14,525 nucleotides of DNA from Chloroflexota bacterium (GCA_012515695.1 JAAYXX010000197.1:1-14525), one strand, 5' to 3'. Positions 7,507 through 14,273 are shown, counted from the first letter of the stretch. Numbers and translations are program-made. Notes: generated from the letters alone by a model not told the origin.

Positions 7507-7556
7507 GGACTGAATGTCCCAGGCGGCGGAAAGGGGAAACCCGTCAAGACGGGTTT
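7507..7556 (+). repeat. two-palindrome repeat block, copy 1
   Basis: GGACTGAATGTCCCAGGC (7507-7524) is followed 12 bases later by the palindrome AAACCCGTC-AA-GACGGGTTT (7537-7556). The same two palindromes, with similar joining sequence, occur in reverse complement at 8493-8541, on the far side of the NUDIX gene. No reading frame is supported here. Confidence 0.75.
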
Positions 7557-7569
7557 AGGAGTGTTTTGG

Positions 7570-7653
7570 AAGGGGATTGGACCGCCGCCATCCTTGGCGG
7601 CTCATATTATGCCGGCTGAAAGTCGGCGGTCCAATCCCCTTTCACGGGGCGAG
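7570..7653. repeat. inverted-repeat element, copy 1
   Basis: The perfect 18-base arms AAGGGGATTGGACCGCCG (7570-7587) and its complement (7624-7641) enclose two smaller hairpins, CCGCCA-TCCT-TGGCGG and one built on GCCGGCT/AGTCGGC. A further ACGGGGCGAG tail ends at 7653. About 77 bases from 7577 align to 8374-8451 in the same orientation with roughly 80 percent identity by eye. It is a miniature, non-coding element in the gap after the zinc-ribbon gene and may also stop NUDIX transcription. Confidence 0.8.
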
Positions 7654-7685
7654 CCAGATGTTACGGCATTCACTTTTCAATCTTT

Positions 7686-7703
7686 AACCGCCCACCCTAA
7701 TGG
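7686..7703 (+). repeat. short direct repeat, copy 1
   Basis: AACCGCCCACCCTAATGG matches AACCGCCCATCCCAATGG at 8561-8578 in the same orientation, 16 of 18 bases. It runs a few bases into the 3' end of the NUDIX gene. Confidence 0.5.
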
Positions 7704-8185
7704 CTGTTGTCGATGCTGGGAGCCGTGGACGGCTGGCGGTTAATCACATCCAGCGCGGGCACGATCTGCCCCGAAATCAAACTCTGGATCATGTTCTCTG
7801 TCACCACGAACAGCGGCGACGGGAGCTGATCCAGCGCGTACCAGCCCCAGCCCGCGCAGCTCTCCGGTTCCGTGTTCACCGGCTCGCCCTCCGGGGCCTC
7901 GCACACCACGTCCACGTCCACATAATGCTTGTCATCATCCCACATATACGTGCCCACTGACAGCAGGCGAATCCCCTCGACCCGCAACTGGCACTCTTCC
8001 CACACCTCGCGGCGAGCCGCATCCGCCAGGCTCTCGCCAAACTCCACATGGCCGCCGGGGGCCGCATAATACCCCGCGCCATGCGCGCCCAACCGCCGCC
8101 CCAAGAGTACCCGGTTGCCGCGCATCACCAATACCCCCATCCCCACCAATGGGCGCGGGGGTTTGCCATCCGCATTGAGTTCCAT
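7697..8185 (-). CDS. NUDIX hydrolase
   Basis: NUDIX enzymes cleave nucleoside diphosphates linked to another group, using divalent metal. The box runs from Gly45 to Leu67 of the 162-residue protein: G(x5)E with Glu51, then Arg59-Glu60 and the metal ligands Glu63-Glu64 in REVWEECQL. The Gly normally found near the end of the box is Gln66. PLVGMGVLVMRGNRVLLGRR (12-31) is the typical first strand pair and AAPGGHVEFGE leads into the box. The length and the MGVLV / GTYMWDDDKHYVD pattern resemble MutT-like members acting on free nucleotides, but the substrate is unproven. The ATG at 8185 has AGGAGAG (8200-8194) nine bases before it. It stands alone between two repeat clusters. Confidence 0.93.
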   Translation of the reverse strand: MELNADGKPPRPLVGMGVLVMRGNRVLLGRRLGAHGAGYYAAPGGHVEFGESLADAARREVWEECQLRVEGIRLLSVGTYMWDDDKHYVDVDVVCEAPEGEPVNTEPESCAGWGWYALDQLPSPLFVVTENMIQSLISGQIVPALDVINRQPSTAPSIDNSH

Positions 8186-8206
8186 CGCGCACGCTCTCCT
8201 GACTGT

Positions 8207-8234
8207 ATAGTATCCCGTTCATCCATTGTAACAA
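8207..8234 (-). promoter_or_regulatory. possible NUDIX gene promoter
   Basis: On the minus strand, TTGTTA (8234-8229), a 16-base spacer and TACTAT (8212-8207) match four of six bases each. RNA would start near 8200, at the ribosome site, so the leader would be very short. Confidence 0.33.
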
Positions 8235-8373
8235 CCGGGCCACCGCCAGACAAATGGCCGCCCGCCATAGAGATTAGATCAAGCTGGACCACCTGTACCG
8301 TAGGCAGTTGACGAGTTTTGATAGTTCGGCAACAGCCATTGCCAAACAGTAAATCCCCATAATGCTGGCATAG

Positions 8374-8451
8374 TTGGACCGCCGGCTTCCTTGGCGGCTT
8401 ACAATTATGCCGGCTGGAAGCCGGCGGTCCAATCTCCTTCGACGGGGCGAG
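8374..8451. repeat. inverted-repeat element, copy 2
   Basis: The perfect 17-base arms TTGGACCGCCGGCTTCC (8374-8390) and its complement (8416-8432) enclose a 25-base centre, followed by the ACGGGGCGAG tail to 8451. The arm next to the centre differs from copy 1 on both sides (GGCTTCC pairing with GGAAGCC), so base changes appear compensated. It has the same orientation as copy 1. The rest of the gap from 8186 to 8656 holds the reversed two-palindrome block, two more small hairpins and the promoter at 8598. Confidence 0.8.
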
Positions 8452-8492
8452 AGGCTAAACAGAAGTGCAGTCAGGTGTAATAGATGATATTT

Positions 8493-8541
8493 AACCCGTT
8501 TGAACGGGTTTCCTTTTTCAGCAGCCTGGGACGTTCAGTCC
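8493..8541 (-). repeat. two-palindrome repeat block, copy 2 (inverted)
   Basis: The palindrome AACCCGTT-TG-AACGGGTT (8493-8510) is followed by GCCTGGGACGTTCAGTCC (8524-8541). The second unit is the reverse complement of 7507-7524 with one difference, and the joining sequence also aligns. The unsymmetrical loops show that the block is inverted relative to copy 1. Confidence 0.72.
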
Positions 8542-8552
8542 CAGGTCGGGCC

Positions 8553-8580
8553 GCGGTTGAAACCGCCCATCCCAATGGGC
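8553..8580 (+). repeat. two small hairpins and short direct repeat, copy 2
   Basis: GCGGTT-GA-AACCGC (8553-8566) overlaps GCCCAT-CCCA-ATGGGC (8565-8580), so the two hairpins could be alternatives. Bases 8561-8578 repeat 7686-7703. The cluster ends 18 bases before the -35 box of the kinase-like operon. Confidence 0.5.
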
Positions 8581-8597
8581 AAAAACCGCCCAGCTAT

Positions 8598-8626
8598 TTG
8601 ACGATCATTGCCCCCCTGCCTACAAT
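8598..8626 (+). promoter_or_regulatory. promoter of the kinase-like gene pair
   Basis: TTGACG (8598-8603), a 17-base spacer and TACAAT (8621-8626) match five of six bases in each hexamer. RNA would start near 8633, and the ribosome site AAAGGGG (8646-8652) precedes the ATG at 8657. Confidence 0.72.
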
Positions 8627-8656
8627 CTGATCAGAGCTTTATGTGAAAGGGGTCCC

Positions 8657-9415
8657 ATGGCTACATTGCCCGATGGCACACCGCTTCCTGGCAAGTTGTT
8701 CGTAGTTGAAGGCATTGACGGTTCGGGCAAAAGCACTCAGCTCGACCTGTTGCGTAAATGGCTGATTGCCTCTGGCTATTGCGTAGCATTCAGCGAGTGG
8801 AACTCGTCCCCGCTGGTCAAGGCCACCACGAAACGGGGCAAGAAGAAGCAGCTTCTCACCCCCACGACCTTTAGCCTGCTGCACGCGGTAGACTTTGCCC
8901 ACCGCATGCACCAACAAATGCTGCCCGCACTCCAGGCGGGCGCTATTGTTCTGGCCGACCGCTATATCTATACGGCTTTTTGCCGAGATGCCGCGCGCGG
9001 CGTGGACCGCGAATGGGTGCGCGAGGTCTATTCTTTCGCCGTCAAGCCGACGGTGGCCCTATACTTTCGTGTCCCCCTGGACGAATCTTTGCGCCGCATC
9101 ATGTCGGGCCGCCCCAAGCTCAAGTACTATGAGGCGGGGCTGGACCTGGGCCTGAGCGACGACCCCTATGAGAGCTATCGCATCTTTCAGGGGCGCATCC
9201 TGCGCGAGTACGAGCGCCTGGTAGAGGAATTCGGCCTGTCGGTTGTAGATGCCCGGTTGCCCATCGTCAACCAGCAGGAAATCGTCCGCAGCATCATCCA
9301 GCCGCACCTGGAAGGCGCTTTGCATGCCGAAACCAACCCCTGGCGACACGTGTTGTCCGCCGAACAGCTTTCCGGTCGCTACCTGAGCAATCTCAAGGGG
9401 GAATCAGAACGATGA
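8657..9415 (+). CDS. thymidylate-kinase-like P-loop kinase (first of a pair)
   Basis: The 252-residue protein has the thymidylate kinase fold. The Walker A motif EGIDGSGKST (18-27) is intact, with Lys25. LADRYIYTAF (99-108) holds the DR(Y/F/H) motif, and SGRPKLKYYEAG (150-161) is where the lid should be. The nucleotide-binding stretch that normally reads TREPGGT is missing; SEWNSSPLVKATTKRGKKKQ stands there, with a basic patch at 59-64. It is also longer than a typical Tmk (about 205-215 residues), with extra sequence at the C-terminus. So dTMP may not be its substrate, although phosphate transfer from ATP is likely. It is cotranscribed with the next gene through an ATGA overlap. I give no symbol because the housekeeping tmk should look more standard. 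Confidence 0.82.
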   Translation: MATLPDGTPLPGKLFVVEGIDGSGKSTQLDLLRKWLIASGYCVAFSEWNSSPLVKATTKRGKKKQLLTPTTFSLLHAVDFAHRMHQQMLPALQAGAIVLADRYIYTAFCRDAARGVDREWVREVYSFAVKPTVALYFRVPLDESLRRIMSGRPKLKYYEAGLDLGLSDDPYESYRIFQGRILREYERLVEEFGLSVVDARLPIVNQQEIVRSIIQPHLEGALHAETNPWRHVLSAEQLSGRYLSNLKGESER

Positions 9416-10146
9416 CCACAGCCAAATGGTACGGCAAGGGATTGCCCAACGTGACGGACACGCGTTTTCCGGGGAAATTGATCGTCCTCGAAGGGCCAGA
9501 CGGCGTTGGTCGCTCCACCCAGATAGCGCTACTGCGGGAATGGCTGGAAGCCAACGGCTATGCCGTCTATTCCAGTGGTCTCAGTCGCTCCGAGTTGGCC
9601 AGCGTGGGCATTCTGGAAGCCAAGCAGGGCCACACCCTCGGCGCCCTCACGATGGCCATGTTCTACGCCGCCGACCTGGCAGACCGCCTGGAACGGGAGA
9701 TCATCCCCGCGCTGCGGGCCGGTTTCGTCGTACTGACAGACCGTTACCTGTACTCTCTGATTGCCCGCTCGGTAGCGCGTGGGATTGGCGCCAACTGGAT
9801 TCGCTCGGTGCTGGGCTTTGCCCTGGTGCCCGACGCCATCTTTTACCTGCGCTGCGACCTGGACAGCCTGGTTCCCCGCGTGCTGAGCACGCGCTCGTTC
9901 GACTACTGGGAGTCGGACATGGACTTTCTCGGCTATTCGGACTATTACACGAGCTTTGTGGCCTACCAAAAGCGCATGTTGGCAGCCTTTAACGAGCTGG
10001 GGCAGGAATACGGATTTCGCGATATAGACGCCTCGCAGAGCATCCACAAGGTGTTCCAAGAGCTGCGTGATTGCATCGTCGAGGTCGTTTCCGAACTCAA
10101 GACGCACCCATCGCAGGGCGAGGTCTCTGGAACAAACACCGCCTGA
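9412..10146 (+). CDS. thymidylate-kinase-like protein with Arg in the P-loop (second of a pair)
   Basis: This 244-residue protein is clearly a paralogue of the preceding one: DRYLYSLIARSVARGI (110-125), ALVPDAIFYLRCDLDSL and the YW...DFLGYSDYY block align along its length. The P-loop reads EGPDGVGRST (27-36), so the catalytic Lys is replaced by Arg34. In P-loop kinases this Lys contacts the beta and gamma phosphates, and its loss usually cuts activity strongly; the rest of the loop, Ser35-Thr36 and Asp110-Arg111 are kept. It may be a regulatory or nucleotide-sensing partner of the first protein, or a changed enzyme. Its ATG overlaps the previous stop (ATGA), which suggests coupled translation and a matched ratio. 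AAGGGGG at 9395-9401 precedes it. It is convergent with the CYTH-CHAD gene. Confidence 0.8.
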   Translation: MTTAKWYGKGLPNVTDTRFPGKLIVLEGPDGVGRSTQIALLREWLEANGYAVYSSGLSRSELASVGILEAKQGHTLGALTMAMFYAADLADRLEREIIPALRAGFVVLTDRYLYSLIARSVARGIGANWIRSVLGFALVPDAIFYLRCDLDSLVPRVLSTRSFDYWESDMDFLGYSDYYTSFVAYQKRMLAAFNELGQEYGFRDIDASQSIHKVFQELRDCIVEVVSELKTHPSQGEVSGTNTA

Positions 10147-10183
10147 CAGGCACGGCTGAACGTCGTTTCCCGTCCATGAAAAC

Positions 10184-10216
10184 AGCCCGGCGGGCCACCT
10201 GAGCGCCCGTCGGGCT
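10184..10216. terminator. bidirectional hairpin terminator between the kinase pair and the CYTH-CHAD gene
   Basis: A 12-bp stem (10184-10195 with 10205-10216, one G-U pair) closes a 9-base loop. On the minus strand it is followed by GTTTTC, fitting the end of the CYTH-CHAD transcript. On the plus strand it lies 38 bases after the kinase stop and is followed by GCTGTTATT. Confidence 0.7.
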
Positions 10217-10258
10217 GCTGTTATTCATCCCTCAACCTGCCAGCGCAGCGCCAACCGC

Positions 10259-11860
10259 CTAAGGCCTGGCAAGCATCGCGGACATGCGCCGCTTTAACCG
10301 GCTGCGGGAGAAACGTTCCCACACCTTCGGAAAGCCCTCCTGCAACTCGCACAGCCTGGCCCGCTCACTTTCCCGATAGGCGATAATCTGTTGCAGCTTG
10401 TTCTTGTCTGGCCTGCCCAGCAAATACTCGTCCACCCGGACTATCGCCAGCTGCGCGTCACGCAGCTCCCCCAAATGGTCTTGCATGGCGGTAATCTGGG
10501 GGATAACAGTCTTGACCCTGGCGGGCAGGATTTCCTTAAAATCCTCCATCGCATAGCGCAACCGCTTGCAGTCAATACGCAGCGCATGCCAGATTTCTAG
10601 CGGGGCCTGGCTCACCACGCGATTGTACGCGCGAACAAACTGCCAGCCCAGGTAGATGTGCTGTGGCGCAACCTGACTGATGGCAGGCGCTTCCCCAGCC
10701 TGATCGCCCGCGGTTCCCAGCGTGGTCACCATACTACGCAGGGCCTGTACCAGCCCCACATACGCGATACTCCGCAAATAGTCGTTCATGTACTGAAAAC
10801 GCTCTCTGCGCCTGGTCTGCCACATTTCCAACAAGGGATCGAGGTCGTGCTGTTCCTCAGCGGGCAGCCCGGCCAGATAATCGCGAGCGCGCGCCAGCGC
10901 CACGTCCATATCCCGCACTTCCCCCAGAATGCGCGCCGCCTCGCGTAACTGCTCCTGGCATTCGCCCAAGAGCGGCATATCCAGGTATGGCCCGAGCAGG
11001 CGCAGCGCCGAGCGTATCCGCCGAATGGCGACCCGCATATCGTGCAATTCCTCCGGGTCCTGCCCCAGCCTGGTCCCCTCTTCGTGGGCCAACATGCGCT
11101 CCAGGTAAAAGTGGAGAATCTTGTGCGCCGCAACCGCCACCGTATCAGAGGCACGTATGCCCAGAGTCTCGGTCTTGTCGGACACGAGCGCCGCCTGTGT
11201 TTGCGTCCCTGGCCCTCCATCTGTCATCTGGGAAGCGAGCGGCAGCCCCAGCAGTTCAAGGGCGAGTTGGAGCTTGGCGCGTGGTTCGGGAGTCAAGGGG
11301 TAGTGTTGCGAGAGATAGGCGTCCACGCGCTCCAGGTCAGCCGGGTCGCCACCCTCTTCTAGCTCGCATTCCAGCATGTACCGGCGGTAGCGTTTCCCCA
11401 GGCCAACGACGTCCACCCGATCCAGCGACAACTGGGCGACGGGGCAGCCTTCCCTGAGCAACATGGCCCGGTGGCGCACCTGCCTGAGCTTTACCAGCCG
11501 CTCCAACTCCTGGCCGTTGGTCAATTGCAGCAGCCGGGTGCGCGCCTCGCTCTCTGGCCAATAGTAGGTGGCCATCTCGCGTGTTGGCAGCGTAACCTCA
11601 AACTCTGCGCGAGAGACGATGGCCCCCTGCGTTTGCTGGTTGGTCTTGAGGCCCGCAACCCACGTATCCCCCTGACGCCTGAGGCGACAGGCCCACCCCT
11701 GACGTAGCAACGTGCGGTCTGGCGTATCGAGGTAACGGTCAACAACCTTGATCTTGCCCAGCGGCCGCACATCATAGCCCGCCAGTTCACGAACGGCCAG
11801 GATATCGCGCATGGTGGCCGCATCCGGCAAGAGGTACTTGGATTCCACTTCCGTACTCAT
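10259..11860 (-). CDS. CYTH-CHAD domain protein
   Basis: CYTH domains form a triphosphate tunnel that binds or hydrolyses triphosphate compounds. CHAD domains are helical and bind polyphosphate through conserved basic residues. The 533-residue protein starts with the CYTH ExExK signature (Glu4, Glu6, Lys8), then YLDTPDRTLLRQGWACRLRR (43-62), LKTN (71-74), EFEV (86-89) and LDRVDV (146-151). A linker near 205-235 leads to CHAD, about 237-525, with HDMRVAIRRIRSALRLL (273-289), LGEVRDMDV (312-320), HALRIDCKRLRYAMEDF (425-441) and LGELRDAQL (463-471). The frame extends upstream, but the ATG at 11860 has AAGGAG seven bases before it and gives the proper CYTH N-terminus. There is no signal peptide. 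Polyphosphate binding is inferred from the family. Confidence 0.93.
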   Translation of the reverse strand: MSTEVESKYLLPDAATMRDILAVRELAGYDVRPLGKIKVVDRYLDTPDRTLLRQGWACRLRRQGDTWVAGLKTNQQTQGAIVSRAEFEVTLPTREMATYYWPESEARTRLLQLTNGQELERLVKLRQVRHRAMLLREGCPVAQLSLDRVDVVGLGKRYRRYMLECELEEGGDPADLERVDAYLSQHYPLTPEPRAKLQLALELLGLPLASQMTDGGPGTQTQAALVSDKTETLGIRASDTVAVAAHKILHFYLERMLAHEEGTRLGQDPEELHDMRVAIRRIRSALRLLGPYLDMPLLGECQEQLREAARILGEVRDMDVALARARDYLAGLPAEEQHDLDPLLEMWQTRRRERFQYMNDYLRSIAYVGLVQALRSMVTTLGTAGDQAGEAPAISQVAPQHIYLGWQFVRAYNRVVSQAPLEIWHALRIDCKRLRYAMEDFKEILPARVKTVIPQITAMQDHLGELRDAQLAIVRVDEYLLGRPDKNKLQQIIAYRESERARLCELQEGFPKVWERFSRSRLKRRMSAMLARP

Positions 11861-11966
11861 CGCGCTGCTCCTTAATCCTGGAAAATCTTGAGAGCGAGAC
11901 CGTTCTGGCCGGAAAGGAAGACGGGAGCCGGGCCAGGCGAACGCCCAGTGGCCCGCATTCCACGCA

Positions 11967-11995
11967 AGTATAGCCCAACCCAGGCCGGTTCGCAA
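11967..11995 (-). promoter_or_regulatory. promoter of the CYTH-CHAD gene
   Basis: On the minus strand, TTGCGA (11995-11990), a 17-base spacer and TATACT (11972-11967) form a good sigma70 match. RNA would start near 11960, leaving about 100 bases of leader. Confidence 0.55.
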
Positions 11996-12228
11996 TCTAC
12001 CCGCGACGCGGCACAGGTTGGCAGAGATCATGTTGCTGCAATAGGTGCGTGTCCACCAGGCCAGAGGAGATGCTGCTGCGTTGAGAGGATTGTGATAGAG
12101 GGGTGTAATGGCCTGAATAATGGGCGGCAGTTGGTAGCCCGTCGCAAAAGGTCACGCTGCCCGCCCGGTCATGCTGACCACACTATCGGCAAGACATGGA
12201 AGCGCCTGACGTCATCAGCGCGCTGGCG
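11996..12228. other. gap without a recognisable gene
   Basis: Between the CYTH-CHAD promoter and the end of the M23 gene I see no supported reading frame. One imperfect stem pairs GGGCGGCAG (12122-12130) with CTGCCCGCCC (12157-12166), one base bulged, around a 26-base loop. A weaker 6-bp stem near 12208-12231 encloses TGACGTCA just after the M23 stop; it has no T-run, so I do not call it a terminator. Confidence 0.4.
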
Positions 12229-13308
12229 CTAGCCAGCCACATACACAGTCACCCAGGTCGTTTTGCCCGCCGCAATCGTGACGTCGCTGGAATAGGACCG
12301 CCCGGCGTGCTGCACTTCTACGATCCACTGGCCCGCTGGCAGATCGCCCGCAGCCCAGTTCTCCCCCCACGAAGGGTCAGGGTTCACGCTTCTGGCCGGA
12401 TAGCTGCTCATGTAGCGCACAGGCACCCCCGGGTTGTTGGCTCGATAGAGGATGACGCGCGCGTCGGGGATCATTCGCCCGTCATCCGTAACCACCGCGC
12501 CCGCCAGCGTCCCGTGGTTCTCAAAGGGCCGCAGCCATAGCACAGGGTTGGCGGTATAATAGTAATCGTTCTCGCCATAGCGCACTTCGAGATGCACGTG
12601 TGGCCCCTCAGCGATACCCGCCATCCCCACCAGGCCGATCACCTCGCCCTCCTTGACCTTTTGCCCTTCCTCTACCATGATCTGAGAGAGGTGACCATAC
12701 AACACATAGACCGGCTTTTCCCGAAAAGTCTGATCCAGTTTCAGGATAATCGCCCGCCCATAAAAGTCGGTGCGCGCCCCATATACCTCGGTCTTGTCTT
12801 CGCCCGCCGCTACAATGGTCCCATCCCCCACCGCGAGAATCTCGGTCCCGATGGGATTGACAAACTCGACGCCGTGATGAATGGGATACGTGCCATCGCC
12901 ACGCGAGCCATAGGGGTACGTGTACGCGATATAGTCCACGCCATCCGGGGCGATGGGCCGCCCCAAAAGATAATGCTCCTCGCGGGGAGCCTCTTCCAGG
13001 GGAGAGCCAGTAAAGAACCGCCAGCTAGGGGTGGGCGTGGGCGCAATGGCGTGCCGCCGGGCCTCTGCCGTCTGCTGCGCCTGCATCGTAGCCTCGGCCT
13101 CTGATGTGGGTAGTGCCGTCTGCGGTGGCGTGGGCGTAGGCTGAAGCGCCGTCGGTTTGGGCGTGCGGGCAGGCAAGGACAGCGACCAGTGGATGTCCGG
13201 CTGCCAATCCAGCAGAATAGCCGCCATCAACCCCAACAGGAGCAGAATCATTATCACAACGAACCAGATCTGTCGTGAAAACCGTGGCGCAGGTTCCTGA
13301 TCGAACAC
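12229..13308 (-). CDS. membrane-anchored M23 (LytM) family peptidase with C-terminal Ig-like domain
   Basis: M23 peptidases cut peptide cross-bridges in cell wall, or act as inactive activators of wall hydrolases. From the chosen start the protein has 359 residues: a short cytosolic end, one membrane helix (about 14-33), a Pro/Thr linker with PTPTPP repeats (about 48-95), the LytM domain (about 140-262) and a carboxypeptidase-regulatory-like beta domain (about 264-359, starting GTLAGAVVTDDGR). The zinc site is His144 in HHGVE, His206 in YGHLS, and His237/His239 in GPHVHLEV. The usual Asp of HxGxD is Glu148, so zinc binding is probable but activity uncertain. The frame is open further upstream, but GTG 13308 is preceded by AAGGGGAG four bases away and gives a normal anchor. 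The catalytic part should face outside. Confidence 0.9.
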   Translation of the reverse strand: MFDQEPAPRFSRQIWFVVIMILLLLGLMAAILLDWQPDIHWSLSLPARTPKPTALQPTPTPPQTALPTSEAEATMQAQQTAEARRHAIAPTPTPSWRFFTGSPLEEAPREEHYLLGRPIAPDGVDYIAYTYPYGSRGDGTYPIHHGVEFVNPIGTEILAVGDGTIVAAGEDKTEVYGARTDFYGRAIILKLDQTFREKPVYVLYGHLSQIMVEEGQKVKEGEVIGLVGMAGIAEGPHVHLEVRYGENDYYYTANPVLWLRPFENHGTLAGAVVTDDGRMIPDARVILYRANNPGVPVRYMSSYPARSVNPDPSWGENWAAGDLPAGQWIVEVQHAGRSYSSDVTIAAGKTTWVTVYVAG

Positions 13309-13336
13309 GATGCTCCCCTTTCGACTCTTGGTTGCT

Positions 13337-13365
13337 AGTATAGCATGAAGGCCGAGCAGCGCCAA
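13337..13365 (-). promoter_or_regulatory. promoter of the M23 peptidase gene
   Basis: On the minus strand, TTGGCG (13365-13360), a 17-base spacer and TATACT (13342-13337) lie 29 bases before the GTG start. The location supports the start at 13308 over the longer open frame. Confidence 0.52.
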
Positions 13366-13366
13366 T

Positions 13367-13395
13367 TTGCACCCACCCATTCCCACGACTAGAAT
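13367..13395 (+). promoter_or_regulatory. possible trmD promoter
   Basis: TTGCAC (13367-13372), a 17-base spacer and TAGAAT (13390-13395) point toward trmD. The -10 is good and the -35 weak. It lies back to back with the M23 promoter. Confidence 0.42.
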
Positions 13396-13421
13396 ATCCG
13401 GGAATAAAAGGGGGAATAATC

Positions 13422-14192
13422 ATGCGTTTCGACATCCTGACGCTTTTTCCGGGGCTGTTCGCTGGCGTCTTTGCTGAGAGCATCGTTCGGCGAGCCATCG
13501 ACGCGGGCCAGGTGAGCGTCAACCTGCACAATATTCGAGATTATGCCACAGACAAGCACCACGTCACCGACGACACGCCCTATGGCGGCGGCGGCATGGT
13601 GATGAAGCCCGACCCCATCGTCTACGCCGTCGAGGATGTCCTGGGGGCAGACCTGGTAAGACGGCAAAAGGAAACCGTCAACGTGGAGGTGCCGGTCATC
13701 CTGCTCACACCGGCGGGCCGCCTGTTCACCCAGGCGATGGCCCACGAATTTGAGCATTACGGCCATATTCTGATGATCTGCGGTCGGTATGAAGGTATAG
13801 ATGAGCGAGTCAACGAATTGGTGGTGACGCACGAAATCTCTATCGGCGATTATGTCCTGTCGGGCGGCGAGATACCCGCAATGGTGATCGTCGAGGCTGT
13901 CACCCGCCTGGTGCCTGGCGTCCTGGGCGATATGCGCGCAATGGTGGAAGACTCGCACGCCCACGGCCTGCTCGAATACCCCCACTATACCCGCCCCGCC
14001 GAGTTTCGGGGCCTGCGCGTGCCCGACATTCTGGTCTCCGGCCACCATGCCCAAGTCGAACGCCGGCGGCGGGAACAAGCCCTGCGCCGCACGCTGGAAC
14101 GCCGCCCGGATATGCTCGAAAACGCCCAACTCAGCCCGGCGGACCTGCGCTTTCTGGCCTCGCTCAAAGGCGAAAGCGATCAGAGCGATTGA
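13422..14192 (+). CDS. trmD: tRNA (guanine37-N1)-methyltransferase
   Basis: TrmD methylates G37 next to the anticodon, using S-adenosylmethionine, and so prevents frameshifting. The 256-residue length and the motifs are standard: FDILTLFPGLF at the start, YGGGGMVMKPDP (54-65), ICGRYEGIDERV (119-130), EISIGDYVLSGGE (138-150) of the trefoil-knot cofactor site, and LLEYPHYTRP (183-192). The catalytic pair corresponds to Arg162 and Asp177 (in VEDSHAHG), by alignment to the Haemophilus enzyme from memory. The ATG has AGGGGG seven bases upstream. In many bacteria trmD sits with rpsP, rimM and rplS, but here it has its own promoter region, is divergent from the M23 gene, and no ribosomal gene follows within the 333 bases left in the window. 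Confidence 0.97.
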   Translation: MRFDILTLFPGLFAGVFAESIVRRAIDAGQVSVNLHNIRDYATDKHHVTDDTPYGGGGMVMKPDPIVYAVEDVLGADLVRRQKETVNVEVPVILLTPAGRLFTQAMAHEFEHYGHILMICGRYEGIDERVNELVVTHEISIGDYVLSGGEIPAMVIVEAVTRLVPGVLGDMRAMVEDSHAHGLLEYPHYTRPAEFRGLRVPDILVSGHHAQVERRRREQALRRTLERRPDMLENAQLSPADLRFLASLKGESDQSD

Positions 14193-14218
14193 CAAATGCT
14201 GAGGCAAGATCCAAGTTG

Positions 14219-14245
14219 CCCTCATCCGCCCTTCGGGCACCGGCA
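14219..14245 (+). repeat. CCCTCATCCG intergenic repeat, copy 1
   Basis: CCCTCATCCGCCC followed by TTCGGGCACCGGCA includes the hairpin GCCC-TTC-GGGC. It matches 14441-14469, which has a slightly longer stem. It starts 26 bases after the trmD stop. Confidence 0.7.
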
Positions 14246-14273
14246 AGCGCGGCAATATGCCACCGGCATACAT

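Noticed and set aside
7390..7743. 117-codon plus-strand frame through the first repeat cluster
   Set aside because: It runs through the hairpins and into the NUDIX gene on the other strand, without a ribosome site or a known motif.
7507..8580. CRISPR array
   Set aside because: The repeats are palindromes of different kinds, few in number and without regular spacers or cas genes.
11861..12031. 57-residue N-terminal extension of the CYTH-CHAD protein
   Set aside because: The extension is not like any domain, spans the promoter at 11967-11995, and the ATG at 11860 has a good ribosome site and begins the ExExK motif.
13309..13386. Upstream extension of the M23 peptidase to an ATG at 13386
   Set aside because: It would cross the TATACT promoter at 13337-13342; the GTG at 13308 has AAGGGGAG and places the membrane anchor at the N-terminus.
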